The notes: a model not told the origin generated them from the letters alone. DNA of 64,000 bases from Chthonomonadaceae bacterium (GCA_027459665.1 DAIDHN010000007.1:21307-85306); one strand, 5' to 3'; numbered from the stretch's first letter, positions 29,435 through 38,413 are shown. Numbers and translations are program-made.

Positions 29435-29444
29435 GAGAGGTTAT

Positions 29445-30236
29445 TTAGTACGGGTACCAGCCCTGTGAAGTCCATGTAGCTGCCGGTCCGCAGTCTATGT
29501 AGATATTCTTGTACCACATAATGCTGCCCTTGGCCATCGCTTTCACATGCCCGTCTGCAAAGGCAACATTGGTGGTATTGGTATGCCGGTACCTCGGATG
29601 CATATTGCAGTCTGCCCATGCCGGATTGTTGTAGCCCTGCATGTCGCAGTCGAATTTGTTTGCAATCTCACTTCCATCCCGCACCTGCGGCTTGCCTATG
29701 TACGCGGTCCAGTCCCACTCCCAGGTAGTAAAGTATGGGTAGCTCCAGGTTGCCGCATTGCGCCCTTTTTCACAGAGGATAATTTTATCTGCAGGGGTAT
29801 CTACAATGGCCAGCGAGTTACTTGCGTTGGTGCCGCCATTCCAGTTATCAGGAAACAGGTCGTGATGCACGCCATAGATTTCGCCCTGGTTTGGGTCTGG
29901 GAAACTGGGGCAGCGATAAATGCCGCTTGTTCCCCAGCTTTCGCCGTTTGCAGCATGGTCTCCGTTTTTCACGTAGGGCCATATCAGTGCATACCAGTCC
30001 ATCTGCACTACGTTGGTGCTGCCCCCTCCATACTGCGATTGCGGGTAGTACTCGTCGTAGTCTTGCACGTACATGGCAATGCCCAGGCTGATCTGTTTTT
30101 CGTTTGAGACGCAGGTTATGGCGCGGGCCTTTTCACGTGCCTGTGCAAACACTGGGAAGAGAATGGCCGCCAAGATTGCGATGATTGCGATTACTACCAG
30201 CAGTTCAATCAGAGTAAATGCATGTTTTCGTTGCAT
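29445..30236 (-). CDS. DUF1559 prepilin-like protein with type II secretion N-terminal methylation motif
   Basis: I start at the ATG at 30236 (263 residues), where AGGAGG lies seven bases upstream. The N-terminus is a class III prepilin signal: a short basic head, the FTLIELLVVIAIIAILAA helix, then FPVFAQAREKAR. The C-terminal domain ends with the H-x9-DG motif (RHTNTTNVAFADGHVKAM). Several aromatic and Cys residues are conserved in style (YRCPSFPDPN). These proteins are numerous in Armatimonadota and Planctomycetes and are assumed to form short pseudopili or surface displays; the substrate is unknown. Its place between a LacI regulator and a xylosidase suggests sugar-controlled expression. 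Confidence 0.92.
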   Translation of the reverse strand: MQRKHAFTLIELLVVIAIIAILAAILFPVFAQAREKARAITCVSNEKQISLGIAMYVQDYDEYYPQSQYGGGSTNVVQMDWYALIWPYVKNGDHAANGESWGTSGIYRCPSFPDPNQGEIYGVHHDLFPDNWNGGTNASNSLAIVDTPADKIILCEKGRNAATWSYPYFTTWEWDWTAYIGKPQVRDGSEIANKFDCDMQGYNNPAWADCNMHPRYRHTNTTNVAFADGHVKAMAKGSIMWYKNIYIDCGPAATWTSQGWYPY

Positions 30237-30310
30237 TGTGAAACCTCCTGACCACAATGGCCGTTTTTGATGATGGTTACCCCTGTTATTAGAAGTATTG
30301 CCTTGCCCTT

Positions 30311-31336
30311 TCAGGCGCTTTTGCCGACAGCCAGTTTCACCGGCAGTCGAACATGGGTTGGAAGTTTTGCACCCCCGAGTGCGTCTTCCAGTAAATGTAT
30401 TGCTGTGCGCGCCACCTCATGCCAGGGAGCTTCTATGGTAGTGAGCTGCCCTTTCAGCCCTGGCGGGGGCGGCAAATGGTCAAACCCTGTCACTGCAATA
30501 TCATGCGGGTTTTTAATGCCCTGGTTTCTGCAGTACTGCAACAGCATATACGCCCTGTGATCGCACCAGCACAAAGCAGCAGTCGGCCTTTGCTGGCCGG
30601 GGCGTTTTTTCCATTCTGCAAGCCAGTTCTCCATTTTGGCAGGCCATTTGCCAGAAACATCATCTGGCTGACCTGCCGGTTCCAACTCTACTTCTAATCG
30701 CAAACCATGTGCGGCGGCGAAGTTTTCTACCGTCTGCCGCCTTGTTTGCAGAGAAGAAATCACCCTGCTGCTGTCAAAATAAACTAGACGCCTATGCCCG
30801 TTTGCATAGAGCCTCTGCAGCAACAACAGCATGCCTGCCTCGTCGTCCACTTCTACGGTGCAAAAAGAAGCAAGACGCGCCTCCATGCTGATGATGGGCA
30901 GGGTTTCGGGCCGAAGCCCCTGCAAAACCGGGTCTTGCGGGTACGTCCAGAGTACCAGTCCATCTACCCTTCGGTCGGTAAGGCGGGCACGTGTTTCAAG
31001 TGCAGTAAGGCTGGGGCGTTTCTGAAAAAAGAGCAGTTCCCGGCCAATTTCATGGCATCCATCGAAAAGCCCTCCCAGAATTGCATGAAAAAACGGGTTG
31101 TCGCCTCCCAGGTAATTGTAGCCTGCATAGAAGCCGATTACTTCGGTGCTCTGTGTTCTCAGCGAACGTGCTACAGCGTTGGGCTGGTACTCCAGCTGCC
31201 GCACTGCTTCTTCTACACGCAGTCGCGTCGCCTCGGATATACGCGATCGCTCTGCCTGCCCGCGCACAACAGCTGAGGCAGTCATGATGCTCACGCCGGC
31301 GTTTTCGGCAACATCCCTGAGTGTAATGCGTTTCAC
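30311..31336 (-). CDS. LacI-family transcriptional regulator, probably of xylan/xyloside genes
   Basis: 341 residues from a GTG with AAAGGTG upstream. The N-terminal helix-turn-helix (TLRDVAENAGVSIMTASAVV) and hinge (EYQPNAVARSLRTQ) are followed by a periplasmic-binding-protein-like ligand domain (EVIGFYAGYNYLGG ... DGLVLWTYPQD ... DIAVTGFDHLPPPPGLK). LacI proteins normally repress sugar operons and are released by a sugar ligand. The next genes are the prepilin-like protein, the lipoprotein and the GH52 xylosidase, all on the same strand. A palindrome overlaps its own promoter, suggesting autoregulation. The exact ligand cannot be read from the sequence. Confidence 0.92.
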   Translation of the reverse strand: MKRITLRDVAENAGVSIMTASAVVRGQAERSRISEATRLRVEEAVRQLEYQPNAVARSLRTQSTEVIGFYAGYNYLGGDNPFFHAILGGLFDGCHEIGRELLFFQKRPSLTALETRARLTDRRVDGLVLWTYPQDPVLQGLRPETLPIISMEARLASFCTVEVDDEAGMLLLLQRLYANGHRRLVYFDSSRVISSLQTRRQTVENFAAAHGLRLEVELEPAGQPDDVSGKWPAKMENWLAEWKKRPGQQRPTAALCWCDHRAYMLLQYCRNQGIKNPHDIAVTGFDHLPPPPGLKGQLTTIEAPWHEVARTAIHLLEDALGGAKLPTHVRLPVKLAVGKSA

Positions 31337-31385
31337 CGTTCACCTTTTACACAATTGGAACTGCTTTAATGATAAAGCATAGTGT

Positions 31386-31414
31386 ATTGTAACGCACAAT
31401 GCTCTAAATGTCAA
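31386..31414 (-). promoter_or_regulatory. lacI promoter with overlapping candidate operator
   Basis: On the minus strand TTGACA (31414-31409), a 17-base spacer and TACAAT (31391-31386) make a near-ideal sigma-70 promoter. The palindrome ATTGT-GCGTT-ACAAT (31400-31386) covers the spacer end and the -10 box. A second dyad, GCTTTA-N4-TAAAGC (31363-31378), lies at the predicted start site. Confidence 0.6.
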
Positions 31415-31596
31415 TAAGAATACGATTAATATTGATTGTTTTTTTGATATTTTATAATTTATTTAAATGAACGCAGCGTTTTACTGTGTAAATTATTCGG
31501 CAATTTCTGAATATATACCTGCATTTTTTTGCATTAAAAATCAACAGCTTCTTCAACAAGCGCCAAACAGAGCGATATTTACAGCAGCAGAATTTG
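31415..31596. other. AT-rich intergenic stretch between ksgA and lacI
   Basis: The region is strongly A+T rich compared with neighbouring genes. I see no gene, no clear ksgA terminator and no repeat in it. Confidence 0.4.
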
Positions 31597-32487
31597 CTAC
31601 ACAGAACTTTGCCAAATATTGGCAATGCGTGCAAACTCTTGCAGCGACAAGGTTTCTCCCCGCCTGCCTCCATCTATGCCAGCCAGCTGCAGCAGCGTTT
31701 CAGCTTTTGCCCTGTCTTGCATGGTCAGCCCTAATTCAAACGAAGCGGGAGCTCTCAGCAGCGCATTGAGCAGTGTTTTGCGTCTCTGGCCAAAGGCCGC
31801 ACGCACAAGATGAAAAAACAGGCGCTCATCTGCCACTGCAATGGCGCCCTCGGCAAGGGGTTCCAGCACCAATATAGATGAGGTAATCTCTGGGGCAGGA
31901 TAGAATACAGATGGAGAAACTGATCCGGCTATAAAAGCACGTGCCTGAAACTGCACAAACAGCGAAAGCGAACCATACTCAGGGGTGTCGGGCAATGCGG
32001 TGGCGCGTTTTGCAACTTCCTGCTGTACCAGAAGCACTATGCGCTCTATGCGAGTTCGATGGTTCAGCAGCTTCTCCAAAATCGGTGTGGTGATGTAGTA
32101 GGGAATGTTTGCGGCCACTATGCCGCGTTTTACTCCGAAAGCCTTGTCGAGCAAAGCGGCCGTGTCTTGCAGCATAAAGTCGGCATGCATGCGTTCCAGC
32201 CTGGGCGCCTGCGCCAGGGTCTCATCCAATGCAGGCAGCAAATGCCTGTCTATTTCTAGTGTTAACACATGTTCGGCCTGATCGCACAAGGCAAGAGTGA
32301 GCGCGCCCAGCCCGGTTCCTATCTCAAGCACGGGGGTTTGCGGGGTAATTCTGGCAGATGCTGCAATGCGGTCGCGTACATTGCGGTCTATTAAAAAGTT
32401 TTGCCCCAGTCTTTTTTGAGGGCGCATTCCATGCCGCTGCATAAGCGCGCGCACCTCGGTGGGCACAAGAGGGTCTGGTGTTGTCAT
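31597..32487 (-). CDS. rsmA: 16S rRNA (adenine1518-N6/adenine1519-N6) dimethyltransferase
   Basis: It dimethylates two adjacent adenines in the 3' helix of 16S rRNA during 30S assembly, using S-adenosylmethionine. The 296-residue protein has the family start QKRLGQNFLIDRNV, SAM motif I VLEIGTGLGALTLAL, acidic motif LEIDRHLLPAL and the catalytic motif NIPYYITTPIL. A C-terminal helical domain completes it. I prefer the ATG at 32487; a TTG two codons earlier is possible, and neither has a strong ribosome site. The gene begins right behind a terminator hairpin for the upstream gene. Confidence 0.95.
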   Translation of the reverse strand: MTTPDPLVPTEVRALMQRHGMRPQKRLGQNFLIDRNVRDRIAASARITPQTPVLEIGTGLGALTLALCDQAEHVLTLEIDRHLLPALDETLAQAPRLERMHADFMLQDTAALLDKAFGVKRGIVAANIPYYITTPILEKLLNHRTRIERIVLLVQQEVAKRATALPDTPEYGSLSLFVQFQARAFIAGSVSPSVFYPAPEITSSILVLEPLAEGAIAVADERLFFHLVRAAFGQRRKTLLNALLRAPASFELGLTMQDRAKAETLLQLAGIDGGRRGETLSLQEFARIANIWQSSV

Positions 32488-32498
32488 AAGCAATTAGA

Positions 32499-32527
32499 AA
32501 ACGGCTTCTGCAATGCAGAAGCCGTTT
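32499..32527 (-). terminator. terminator of the G5/3D-domain gene
   Basis: AAACGGCTTCTGC (32499-32511) and GCAGAAGCCGTTT (32515-32527) form a 13-bp stem with a three-base loop. In the minus direction it is followed by TTTTC. It sits within the ksgA leader. Confidence 0.85.
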
Positions 32528-32545
32528 GTTTGGCAAGAACAATGA

Positions 32546-33202
32546 TCAGTTGAGTATATGTACGCACACCATGCCTCTGTCTGAAAGATTGCGGCAGGGA
32601 TGTGCAGCAGAGATGCATAAATCGATGCGGTCGCCTTTGATAGCGCCGCCGGTATCGCCTGCTACAGCGTAACCATAACCGTCTATGTAAAGACGAGTGC
32701 CTAAAGGAATCACTCGCGGGTCTACTGCTACCACCCCAAATCTGCTCCTAAGGCCGCTTGCTGTTCTTCGACCATTGGCGCGGTATTTAGTGGCCATAAG
32801 CCAAAGCACCCGCCTGCCGGAGAAATAGCCTCTGGAAGGCAGACGACGGTTGACTCCTTCACGCAGTATTTCTGGCCGGGAATGTTTCAGAATGTGCAGG
32901 GCCGTTTCTTTTCGCACCCCGTCTGAATACACCCGGTACACGCGTTCTGCAAGACCATTGCGGCCATGCTGAATTATTTTTCTAACCCCGGTACGCATGT
33001 TAAGCGTGTGATGTATCACTACGCTATAGCGTATGGGTATTCGCACTACCACTTTATGCGCACGCGCATCCGGGTGGTGTTTCCGGGCAGAACTAGCCTC
33101 ACGGGTATGTGAGGGAGGCGCAGCATCTACAGGGGATGCCATGCAGAGCGCTGTCATACCGGCAAAAGCCAGCAGTACAGGCGCTGCGAAAATGCGGGGC
33201 AT
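32546..33202 (-). CDS. exported G5 and 3D-domain protein (putative peptidoglycan-active)
   Basis: 218 residues with a signal peptide (FAAPVLLAFAGMTALCMA). Residues ~48-118 look like a G5 domain (VVVRIPIRYSVVI ... VRKIIQHGRNGLAERVYRVY). The C-terminal 3D domain, named for three Asp, has them in VVAVDPRVIPLGTRLYIDG and VAGDTGGAIKGDRIDL. The same G5-plus-3D pair occurs in Gram-positive YabE/RpfB-type proteins; 3D domains are related to MltA-type lytic transglycosylases. AGGAGG precedes the start and a consensus promoter lies 50 bases upstream. The yabE-ksgA gene order is also known in Bacillus, which supports both calls. Confidence 0.88.
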   Translation of the reverse strand: MPRIFAAPVLLAFAGMTALCMASPVDAAPPSHTREASSARKHHPDARAHKVVVRIPIRYSVVIHHTLNMRTGVRKIIQHGRNGLAERVYRVYSDGVRKETALHILKHSRPEILREGVNRRLPSRGYFSGRRVLWLMATKYRANGRRTASGLRSRFGVVAVDPRVIPLGTRLYIDGYGYAVAGDTGGAIKGDRIDLCISAAHPCRNLSDRGMVCVHILN

Positions 33203-33252
33203 TTCGCAGTCCTCCTTTCCATTCTTTCGGTGGTTCTGTCTTGCCGGGGCAC

Positions 33253-33281
33253 AGTTTACCAGTTTGCATTGCTGTTGTCAA
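33253..33281 (-). promoter_or_regulatory. sigma-70 promoter of the G5/3D-domain gene
   Basis: On the minus strand TTGACA (33281-33276), a 17-base spacer and TAAACT (33258-33253) form a strong promoter about 50 bases before the start codon. Confidence 0.75.
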
Positions 33282-33426
33282 GTAAAAAATGTATAATTAT
33301 GTCTGTATAAATACTATTAATGATATTTGTTTTTATTTGATGCCCAATAAACATACTGTAAAAAAGTATTTGAATCTACTGTTTTTTTAAATAATTTGTT
33401 CTGGCAGCAGTTTTATGGCACAAAGC

Positions 33427-33468
33427 AAACAGTGCAGCGGCGCAATTGCATAAGCCGCCGCACTGTTT
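33427..33468. terminator. hairpin after xylA
   Basis: AAACAGTGCAGCGGC (33427-33441) and GCCGCCGCACTGTTT (33454-33468) form a long stem with one mismatch, 30 bases past the xylA stop. T-runs exist on the right side; it could act in both directions. Confidence 0.75.
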
Positions 33469-33497
33469 TATTCAAGCAGACACAGCGCCTGTGCTGC

Positions 33498-34664
33498 TCA
33501 GCGCATCCCCAGCAGCAGTTCGGTGGTCAGCTGATCCAAACGTTCGTAGCGGTACCCTCTGCTGCCCAGTATTTCACGGTTAAATTGCGTTGCATTCAGT
33601 TTGCTGCGATTTTCAGCGGTGGGGGCGGCCAGCAGTTGTGCATAGCCTTCAGCATCTGAGTGTACATCTTGCAGAATAGCCTGAATCTCGGCATCTTGCT
33701 GGAACTGATGCGCTTTTTCCTTCAGCAGCAGGTAGGTGCGCATGCATCCGCGTGCAAAATCCCACACGCCCTCCTCGTCTTCTGTGCGATATGCGTGTGC
33801 ATCAAAATGCAGGCTTCCCTGGTAGCCGCTTTCCTCAAGCAGTTTTACCAAAAAGAAGTTCGCTTTTATGTCTTCAGCGCCAAAGCGATAGTCCTGGTCA
33901 TACCGGCCTGGTTTCTGGCCGTTCAGGTCTATATGAAAGAGCTTGCCTGCATCCAGCGCCTGCCCTACAGCATGTACAAAGTTGAGACCGGCCATGGTGT
34001 CGTGGGCGTATTCGGGGTTGACTCCGAATTTATCAGACTTATCCAGTGTGCTGATAAAACCCAGCGCTGCACCCACTGTGGGCAGATAGATATCTCCACG
34101 CGGTTCATTGGGTTTTGGCTCTATGGCAAAGCGGTAGTTGTATCCCTGCTCTTCGTCGTATGCTGCCAGAAAGTTCAGGCACTCCCTGTAGCGTTTTATG
34201 CCGTCGCGAGGGTCTTTGCAGGCATCGGTTTCGGTTCCTTCTCTTCCGCCCCAAAACACATATACCTTCGCCCCCAGTTCTGCCCCAAGGTCCATGGCGC
34301 GCATGGTTTTTTGTACAGCATAGGCTCGCACTTTCGGGTCGTTGGCTGTAAACGCTCCTTCTTTGAAGGCAGGGTCGTAAAACAGGTTGGTGGTGGCCAT
34401 TGGCACTTTCATATCGTAGTCGGCAAGCGCTTTTTTGAATTCGCTCACAATGCTGTCTCGTTCTGCAGGCGCAGCATCTATGGGCACCAGGTCGTTGTCA
34501 TGCAGGTTTACCCCGTACGCCCCCAGTTCGCTGAGTTTGCGCACAATGGAAACCGCCGACAAAGAAGAACGTACCGCAGTGCCAAACGGATCGCGGCCTA
34601 TGTTGCCTACGGTCCAAAGGCCGAAGGTAAATCTGTCTGTTTTTTTTGGAACATACTGGCTCAT
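33498..34664 (-). CDS. xylA: xylose isomerase, class I (actinobacterial type)
   Basis: It interconverts D-xylose and D-xylulose (also glucose and fructose). Its 388 residues match the short class I enzymes of Streptomyces and Thermus. All active-site residues can be seen, one position later than Streptomyces numbering: catalytic His55 (NLHDND), metal ligands Glu182, Glu218, His221, Asp246, Asp256, Asp258 and Asp288, and Lys184 ([12 protein letters not shown]). The start at 34664 has GGGAG eight bases upstream. No xylulokinase gene is adjacent. With the GH52 enzyme 4.5 kb downstream it completes the first steps of xylo-oligosaccharide use. Confidence 0.97.
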   Translation of the reverse strand: MSQYVPKKTDRFTFGLWTVGNIGRDPFGTAVRSSLSAVSIVRKLSELGAYGVNLHDNDLVPIDAAPAERDSIVSEFKKALADYDMKVPMATTNLFYDPAFKEGAFTANDPKVRAYAVQKTMRAMDLGAELGAKVYVFWGGREGTETDACKDPRDGIKRYRECLNFLAAYDEEQGYNYRFAIEPKPNEPRGDIYLPTVGAALGFISTLDKSDKFGVNPEYAHDTMAGLNFVHAVGQALDAGKLFHIDLNGQKPGRYDQDYRFGAEDIKANFFLVKLLEESGYQGSLHFDAHAYRTEDEEGVWDFARGCMRTYLLLKEKAHQFQQDAEIQAILQDVHSDAEGYAQLLAAPTAENRSKLNATQFNREILGSRGYRYERLDQLTTELLLGMR

Positions 34665-34960
34665 GCATTCACTCCCATGTGTTGATTTTGTTTTGTATGT
34701 TTCGCTCTTTATGCCTGCTATTCCTGCCTCTTTTGTTCAGCAGGTGTCAGAGCTACAAGCGCCTGCCCCTAACTGAGGCAGAACAGGCGCTCTCGGCATA
34801 AATACATGCTGCACTTTCCTCTGCATCTGGCCCTGCAGCAGAAAAAAATGGAAGGCAGCTTGAGGCTCCATGCCAGCCATTGGGCGCAAGCGCCTGTACA
34901 AAGAATAAGTACTCGCAAAATCAGTGCGTTTTCTATCAGGCCGGCCACCCCGCAACAAGA
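34665..34960 (-). promoter_or_regulatory. intergenic region upstream of xylA with dyads
   Basis: The gap holds no convincing gene. It contains a palindrome GGCGC-AA-GCGCC (34883-34894) and an imperfect inverted repeat AGCGCCTG...CAGGCGCT around 34758-34792. Either could be an operator for a sugar regulator. They do not resemble the dyad at the lacI promoter. Confidence 0.3.
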
Positions 34961-34990
34961 AGAGAGGGTGTGCTTTCGCACACCCTCTCT
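34961..34990 (-). terminator. terminator of the TPR gene
   Basis: AGAGAGGGTGTGC (34961-34973) and GCACACCCTCTCT (34978-34990) form a perfect 13-bp stem; on the minus strand the loop is GAAA, a stable tetraloop. It lies 25 bases past the TPR stop. Confidence 0.85.
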
Positions 34991-35014
34991 TTCAGCACAC
35001 CCTTTTTGCAGTGT

Positions 35015-37456
35015 TTAGTGCGGCAGTACGGCAAACCGCTGCAGGTTAGCTCGTGCAATGGCGTTTTGCGGGTCAAGCTGCACTGCCTTGTGGTAATCGG
35101 CTATGGCAAGCTTAATTTTTCGCAGTTTCTCGTAGCATACACCCCGGGCCACATAAAGAGAAGCATCGCTGGGCTGCTGATGTATGGCAGCAGTGTAGTA
35201 TGCCAGTGCGTGGTCGTATGCACCCAGTTTTTCAGAGATAACCCCCAGCCCGCGCAGCGTATTTACGTTGTGTGGTTCAAGCTGCCTTGAGAGCTGGTAA
35301 AAGCGTTCTGCCATTTGCTCGCTGTGGCGCATGTTCTGAGGGTTTGTTGTGCTTTTCAGGTAGAGCTGGTACCCCAGCATTTGGTAAAGCAGTGCGCGGT
35401 CTTGCGGATTGTTGGCAAGAGGCGCTGTCTGCTGCATCAAACTGACTGCCTGGTTCTGTCTGTTCAAATGCAGCAGGGCGTTCACTTGGTTTATTGCCGT
35501 CTTGCTGTCGGCAGGGTCTTGCTGCAGAATTGTCTGATTAACAGGCACTGCATCCTGATAATCTGTCAGGGTCATGTATGTGCCAGCCAGCTGGCGCATT
35601 ACAACCAGGTTGTCTGGCTGTTTTGCAAGCACGGTTTTCAGCGTGCCTGCCGCTGCATTCAGGTGCCCGGCATTCATTTGGGTTTGTGCCAGCGCTTCCA
35701 GCGCGGCAATGCTGCCGGGGTCGCGCTGCACAAGCTGCTGCATGGTTGCCTCTGCCGCCGGAAAGCTTTGCGTTTTCATTTGTGCTTTTGCCAGTGCAAT
35801 AGAAAGCTGTACATCATTTTGATTCTGCGCCACGGCCTGCTGTAGAGAAATCTCAGCCTGATGCCACTGGTCAGGTGCATTGCCCTGCAGTGCAAGCTGA
35901 TAGCGTGTAATGGCAAGCCCGCGAAGGGCATCCTGGTTTTTCGGGTTTTGCTCACTGGCGAATGAATATGCATTGGCGGCAGCACTGTACTCTTTTTGTG
36001 CAAGCAAAGCATAGCCCAGCGCGCTATATGCCTGCCCGCCGGGTATGTCTGTGCCATGCGGGTCTAACTGAACTGCCTTCTGATAGGCTGTCTGTGCCAT
36101 CTGCAGCTTGTTCTGTTTCAACAGCGCATTGCCCAGATAGTATTCTGGCCAGGCTGCGTGCGGCTGCAGCTTTACCAGCTGCTGAAATCGTGTTTCTGCT
36201 GCTGGGTAGTCGCCGCTCTGAAACAGCGCGCTGCCCAGGTTGAGATTGACATCTGCTGAATTTGGCTGCAAAAGCAGTGCATGCTGCAGGCTTTTTATTG
36301 CCTGCGGATACTGCTTTTGCTGCAGCTGCATATATCCCTGCCAGTGCCATGCTTCTGCCAGAGAGGGGTCTGCAGCAGAGGCTTGCTGCATCAGGTTCAC
36401 TGCCTCTGTGCGGCTGCCGGCATGCATGGCTGCCAGGCCGTAATGAAACAGCGCCTGCGGGCTTGCACCGGCGCTTTTTCCTGCTGCGCTCCGATCGGCT
36501 TCCGCCTGCTTAAATGCCTCCATTCCCTTCTGATAGTGCCCCATTTCAACCAGGGCTATTCCCATGTTTTCACGTATGGCATAATTGTGCGGTTCGAGAT
36601 TCAGCGCTGCAGCATATGCATTTTCAGCCTGCCGCCATGCTGTTTTTTGATCAGCAGAACCCACTGGCTGAGCAAGTGCAAGGTCGTGGCTGGCATTGCC
36701 GAGGTGACGCAGCCATACTGCATTGCCAGGCTGCGCCGATGCTGCTTTTTGCAAAGCATTTACCGCTTCGGCAAAATGTTTTTGTGCAAGCAGTGCTACA
36801 CCCAGTGCGTTGTATGCCTTTGCTGTGCGGTAAGCGGCTGGCTGTATGCCCAGATAGGCCAGTTTTTTCTCTTTCGATATGTTTTGGGGCAGTTGTTTAT
36901 TAAAGGCAAGCGCCTGCTGGTAGGCAGTTTCTGCTGCCGCATACTGGTGCAGCTGATAGCGCACATTGCCAAGATCGAAGGCGCTTTGAAACAGGCTGGC
37001 CTGCAATACTGGGTTGTTTCGCGATTTTTGCTCTGTTTGCAGCACATCTATTGCACGGCTGTATGCCAGTGCAGCCTCGGTGTAATGCTGCAGCGCATTG
37101 TTGCAGTACCCCAGGTTGATGAGCGGCTGATACAAACGGTGGTTTAGCTCAGCGGCTTTTGTGAGAGGAGGCAGCGCCTGTTCATAGCTGCCCTGCTTCA
37201 TATAGAGAAACCCCTGCCACTGCAAAACGGTGGTATTTGCAGGGGCAGCTTTGGCGGCAAGGCCCAGTTCATGCAGTGCATCTTCCAGATCAGACGCCTG
37301 ATGGGTTTGCTCCCACTTAAGATAGAGTCCATGCGCTCGGTTGAAGCGCTCCCGAATACTTGTTGCCATGGCAGTACGCGGCAGCAGCGCGGCACCGCAC
37401 ATTGCAAACAGCACAACAGCTGCGCGGGTTGAGGTGTTTTGAGATAACAGAGCCAC
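35015..37456 (-). CDS. exported tetratricopeptide-repeat protein
   Basis: The 813-residue protein starts at a GTG preceded by GGGAG. A signal peptide (AAVVLFAMCGAALLPRTAMA) is followed almost entirely by TPR units, probably 15 to 20. Examples are VLQWQGFLYMKQGSYEQALP, AEAWHWQGYMQLQQKQYPQA, LNLGSALFQSGDYPAAETRF and TLRGLGVISEKLGAYDHALA. No enzyme domain is present, so it is a periplasmic or surface scaffold. It follows the PEP-CTERM gene on the same strand, 105 bases away with a hairpin between. TPR proteins accompany exopolysaccharide and PEP-CTERM/exosortase loci, so a role in surface assembly is a reasonable inference. Confidence 0.85.
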   Translation of the reverse strand: MALLSQNTSTRAAVVLFAMCGAALLPRTAMATSIRERFNRAHGLYLKWEQTHQASDLEDALHELGLAAKAAPANTTVLQWQGFLYMKQGSYEQALPPLTKAAELNHRLYQPLINLGYCNNALQHYTEAALAYSRAIDVLQTEQKSRNNPVLQASLFQSAFDLGNVRYQLHQYAAAETAYQQALAFNKQLPQNISKEKKLAYLGIQPAAYRTAKAYNALGVALLAQKHFAEAVNALQKAASAQPGNAVWLRHLGNASHDLALAQPVGSADQKTAWRQAENAYAAALNLEPHNYAIRENMGIALVEMGHYQKGMEAFKQAEADRSAAGKSAGASPQALFHYGLAAMHAGSRTEAVNLMQQASAADPSLAEAWHWQGYMQLQQKQYPQAIKSLQHALLLQPNSADVNLNLGSALFQSGDYPAAETRFQQLVKLQPHAAWPEYYLGNALLKQNKLQMAQTAYQKAVQLDPHGTDIPGGQAYSALGYALLAQKEYSAAANAYSFASEQNPKNQDALRGLAITRYQLALQGNAPDQWHQAEISLQQAVAQNQNDVQLSIALAKAQMKTQSFPAAEATMQQLVQRDPGSIAALEALAQTQMNAGHLNAAAGTLKTVLAKQPDNLVVMRQLAGTYMTLTDYQDAVPVNQTILQQDPADSKTAINQVNALLHLNRQNQAVSLMQQTAPLANNPQDRALLYQMLGYQLYLKSTTNPQNMRHSEQMAERFYQLSRQLEPHNVNTLRGLGVISEKLGAYDHALAYYTAAIHQQPSDASLYVARGVCYEKLRKIKLAIADYHKAVQLDPQNAIARANLQRFAVLPH

Positions 37457-37502
37457 GGGGACATTCTCCCTGTCGCATTTGCGACAGCTACATTACAAAT
37501 GA

Positions 37503-37545
37503 TGCAGGGCGGGCCGAAGGCAGGCTTCGGCGTTTCAGCCCTGCA
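37503..37545 (-). terminator. nested hairpin between the PEP-CTERM and TPR genes
   Basis: Outer arms TGCAGGGC (37503-37510) and GCCCTGCA (37538-37545) enclose CCGAAG...CTTCGG (37514-37530). It follows the PEP-CTERM stop at 37562 directly. Confidence 0.65.
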
Positions 37546-37561
37546 CAAGTTTTTGCAAAGA

Positions 37562-38413
37562 TTATTTTCTGATTCGTTTGCGAGCCACTATCCCCAGAGC
37601 GCCCACTCCAATGATAAGCCCTGCCAGAGTAGATGCTTCTGGGGCGGGAGGAGGTCCAAAAAGAAACGGCTGTGAGCCGCCGCTGCTGGCGGGCGGAGAA
37701 GTGAGCGGAGGAAGAATAGGAATATTGCGGCTGCCGCCGCCGCCTGTTGCAGCAGATACCCCTGCCGCAGGAGGTAGCAGCCAGAGCAGGCCCAGTTCCC
37801 AGTTGGAATTGCCTGACATGAGCGGTGGGACGATAGAGTTGACGCCCTGCGTATTCAGGTTGACTGCAGAAACCATATCACCAGGAACTGCGGTGGTGTT
37901 TGCCATGGCAATTTCAGGCTGAAGAGAAGCAGCCATATGTGGAGAGACATTGTTTACCGTAAGGCTGGGAGTTATGTTTACAGAAGCGCTACGCGGTATG
38001 TATGAAATCAGGTTGCCGCACACCTGAGCCAGTATGGGTGCATTGTTGGGGGCTACAAATACCAGTTCGCCCTTTCGCAGGTTAACCGTGTGAAAACCGG
38101 CATATTCTCCACTCCCGTTTTTGTGAATGAACCATACCTCCAGCAGATGCCGCTGGGAAAGCGGTTTCAGTCGCAAACTGGCAAACATGTTGAGCAGCTG
38201 GCTGCGCGACATGTTGAATACCATTTGATAGCGGTGAAGAACAGTAGGGTTAGACTGCACCTCATGCAGCAGTTCGCTGGTAGAGTGCACGGGCGACATA
38301 AGAAATGAGCCGGGCAGCATCTTGGCACTGGCTTTTACAGATGGCAGCAGTAGTGCGGAGCATACGCCGGTGAATGCCAGGGCAGAGCTGAATTTTTTAT
38401 TGTAGTTAATCAT
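37562..38413 (-). CDS. PEP-CTERM sorting-domain surface protein
   Basis: 283 residues with a signal peptide (FSSALAFTGVCSALLLPSVKA) and a C-terminal tripartite sorting signal: the PAPEAST motif, a hydrophobic helix (LAGLIIGVGALGIVA) and a basic end (RKRIRK). This is the exosortase substrate layout of Gram-negative-type bacteria. The middle contains a possible globular part (LLEVWFIHKNGSGEYAGFHT ... LVFVAPNNAPILAQ) and then a Gly/Pro-rich stretch before the signal. No exosortase gene is in the window. The specific function is unknown. Confidence 0.88.
   Translation of the reverse strand: MINYNKKFSSALAFTGVCSALLLPSVKASAKMLPGSFLMSPVHSTSELLHEVQSNPTVLHRYQMVFNMSRSQLLNMFASLRLKPLSQRHLLEVWFIHKNGSGEYAGFHTVNLRKGELVFVAPNNAPILAQVCGNLISYIPRSASVNITPSLTVNNVSPHMAASLQPEIAMANTTAVPGDMVSAVNLNTQGVNSIVPPLMSGNSNWELGLLWLLPPAAGVSAATGGGGSRNIPILPPLTSPPASSGGSQPFLFGPPPAPEASTLAGLIIGVGALGIVARKRIRK

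Noticed and set aside
36281..37147. 288-codon plus-strand open frame opposite the TPR gene
   Set aside because: Cys/Leu-rich shadow of repetitive TPR coding sequence with no start signal.
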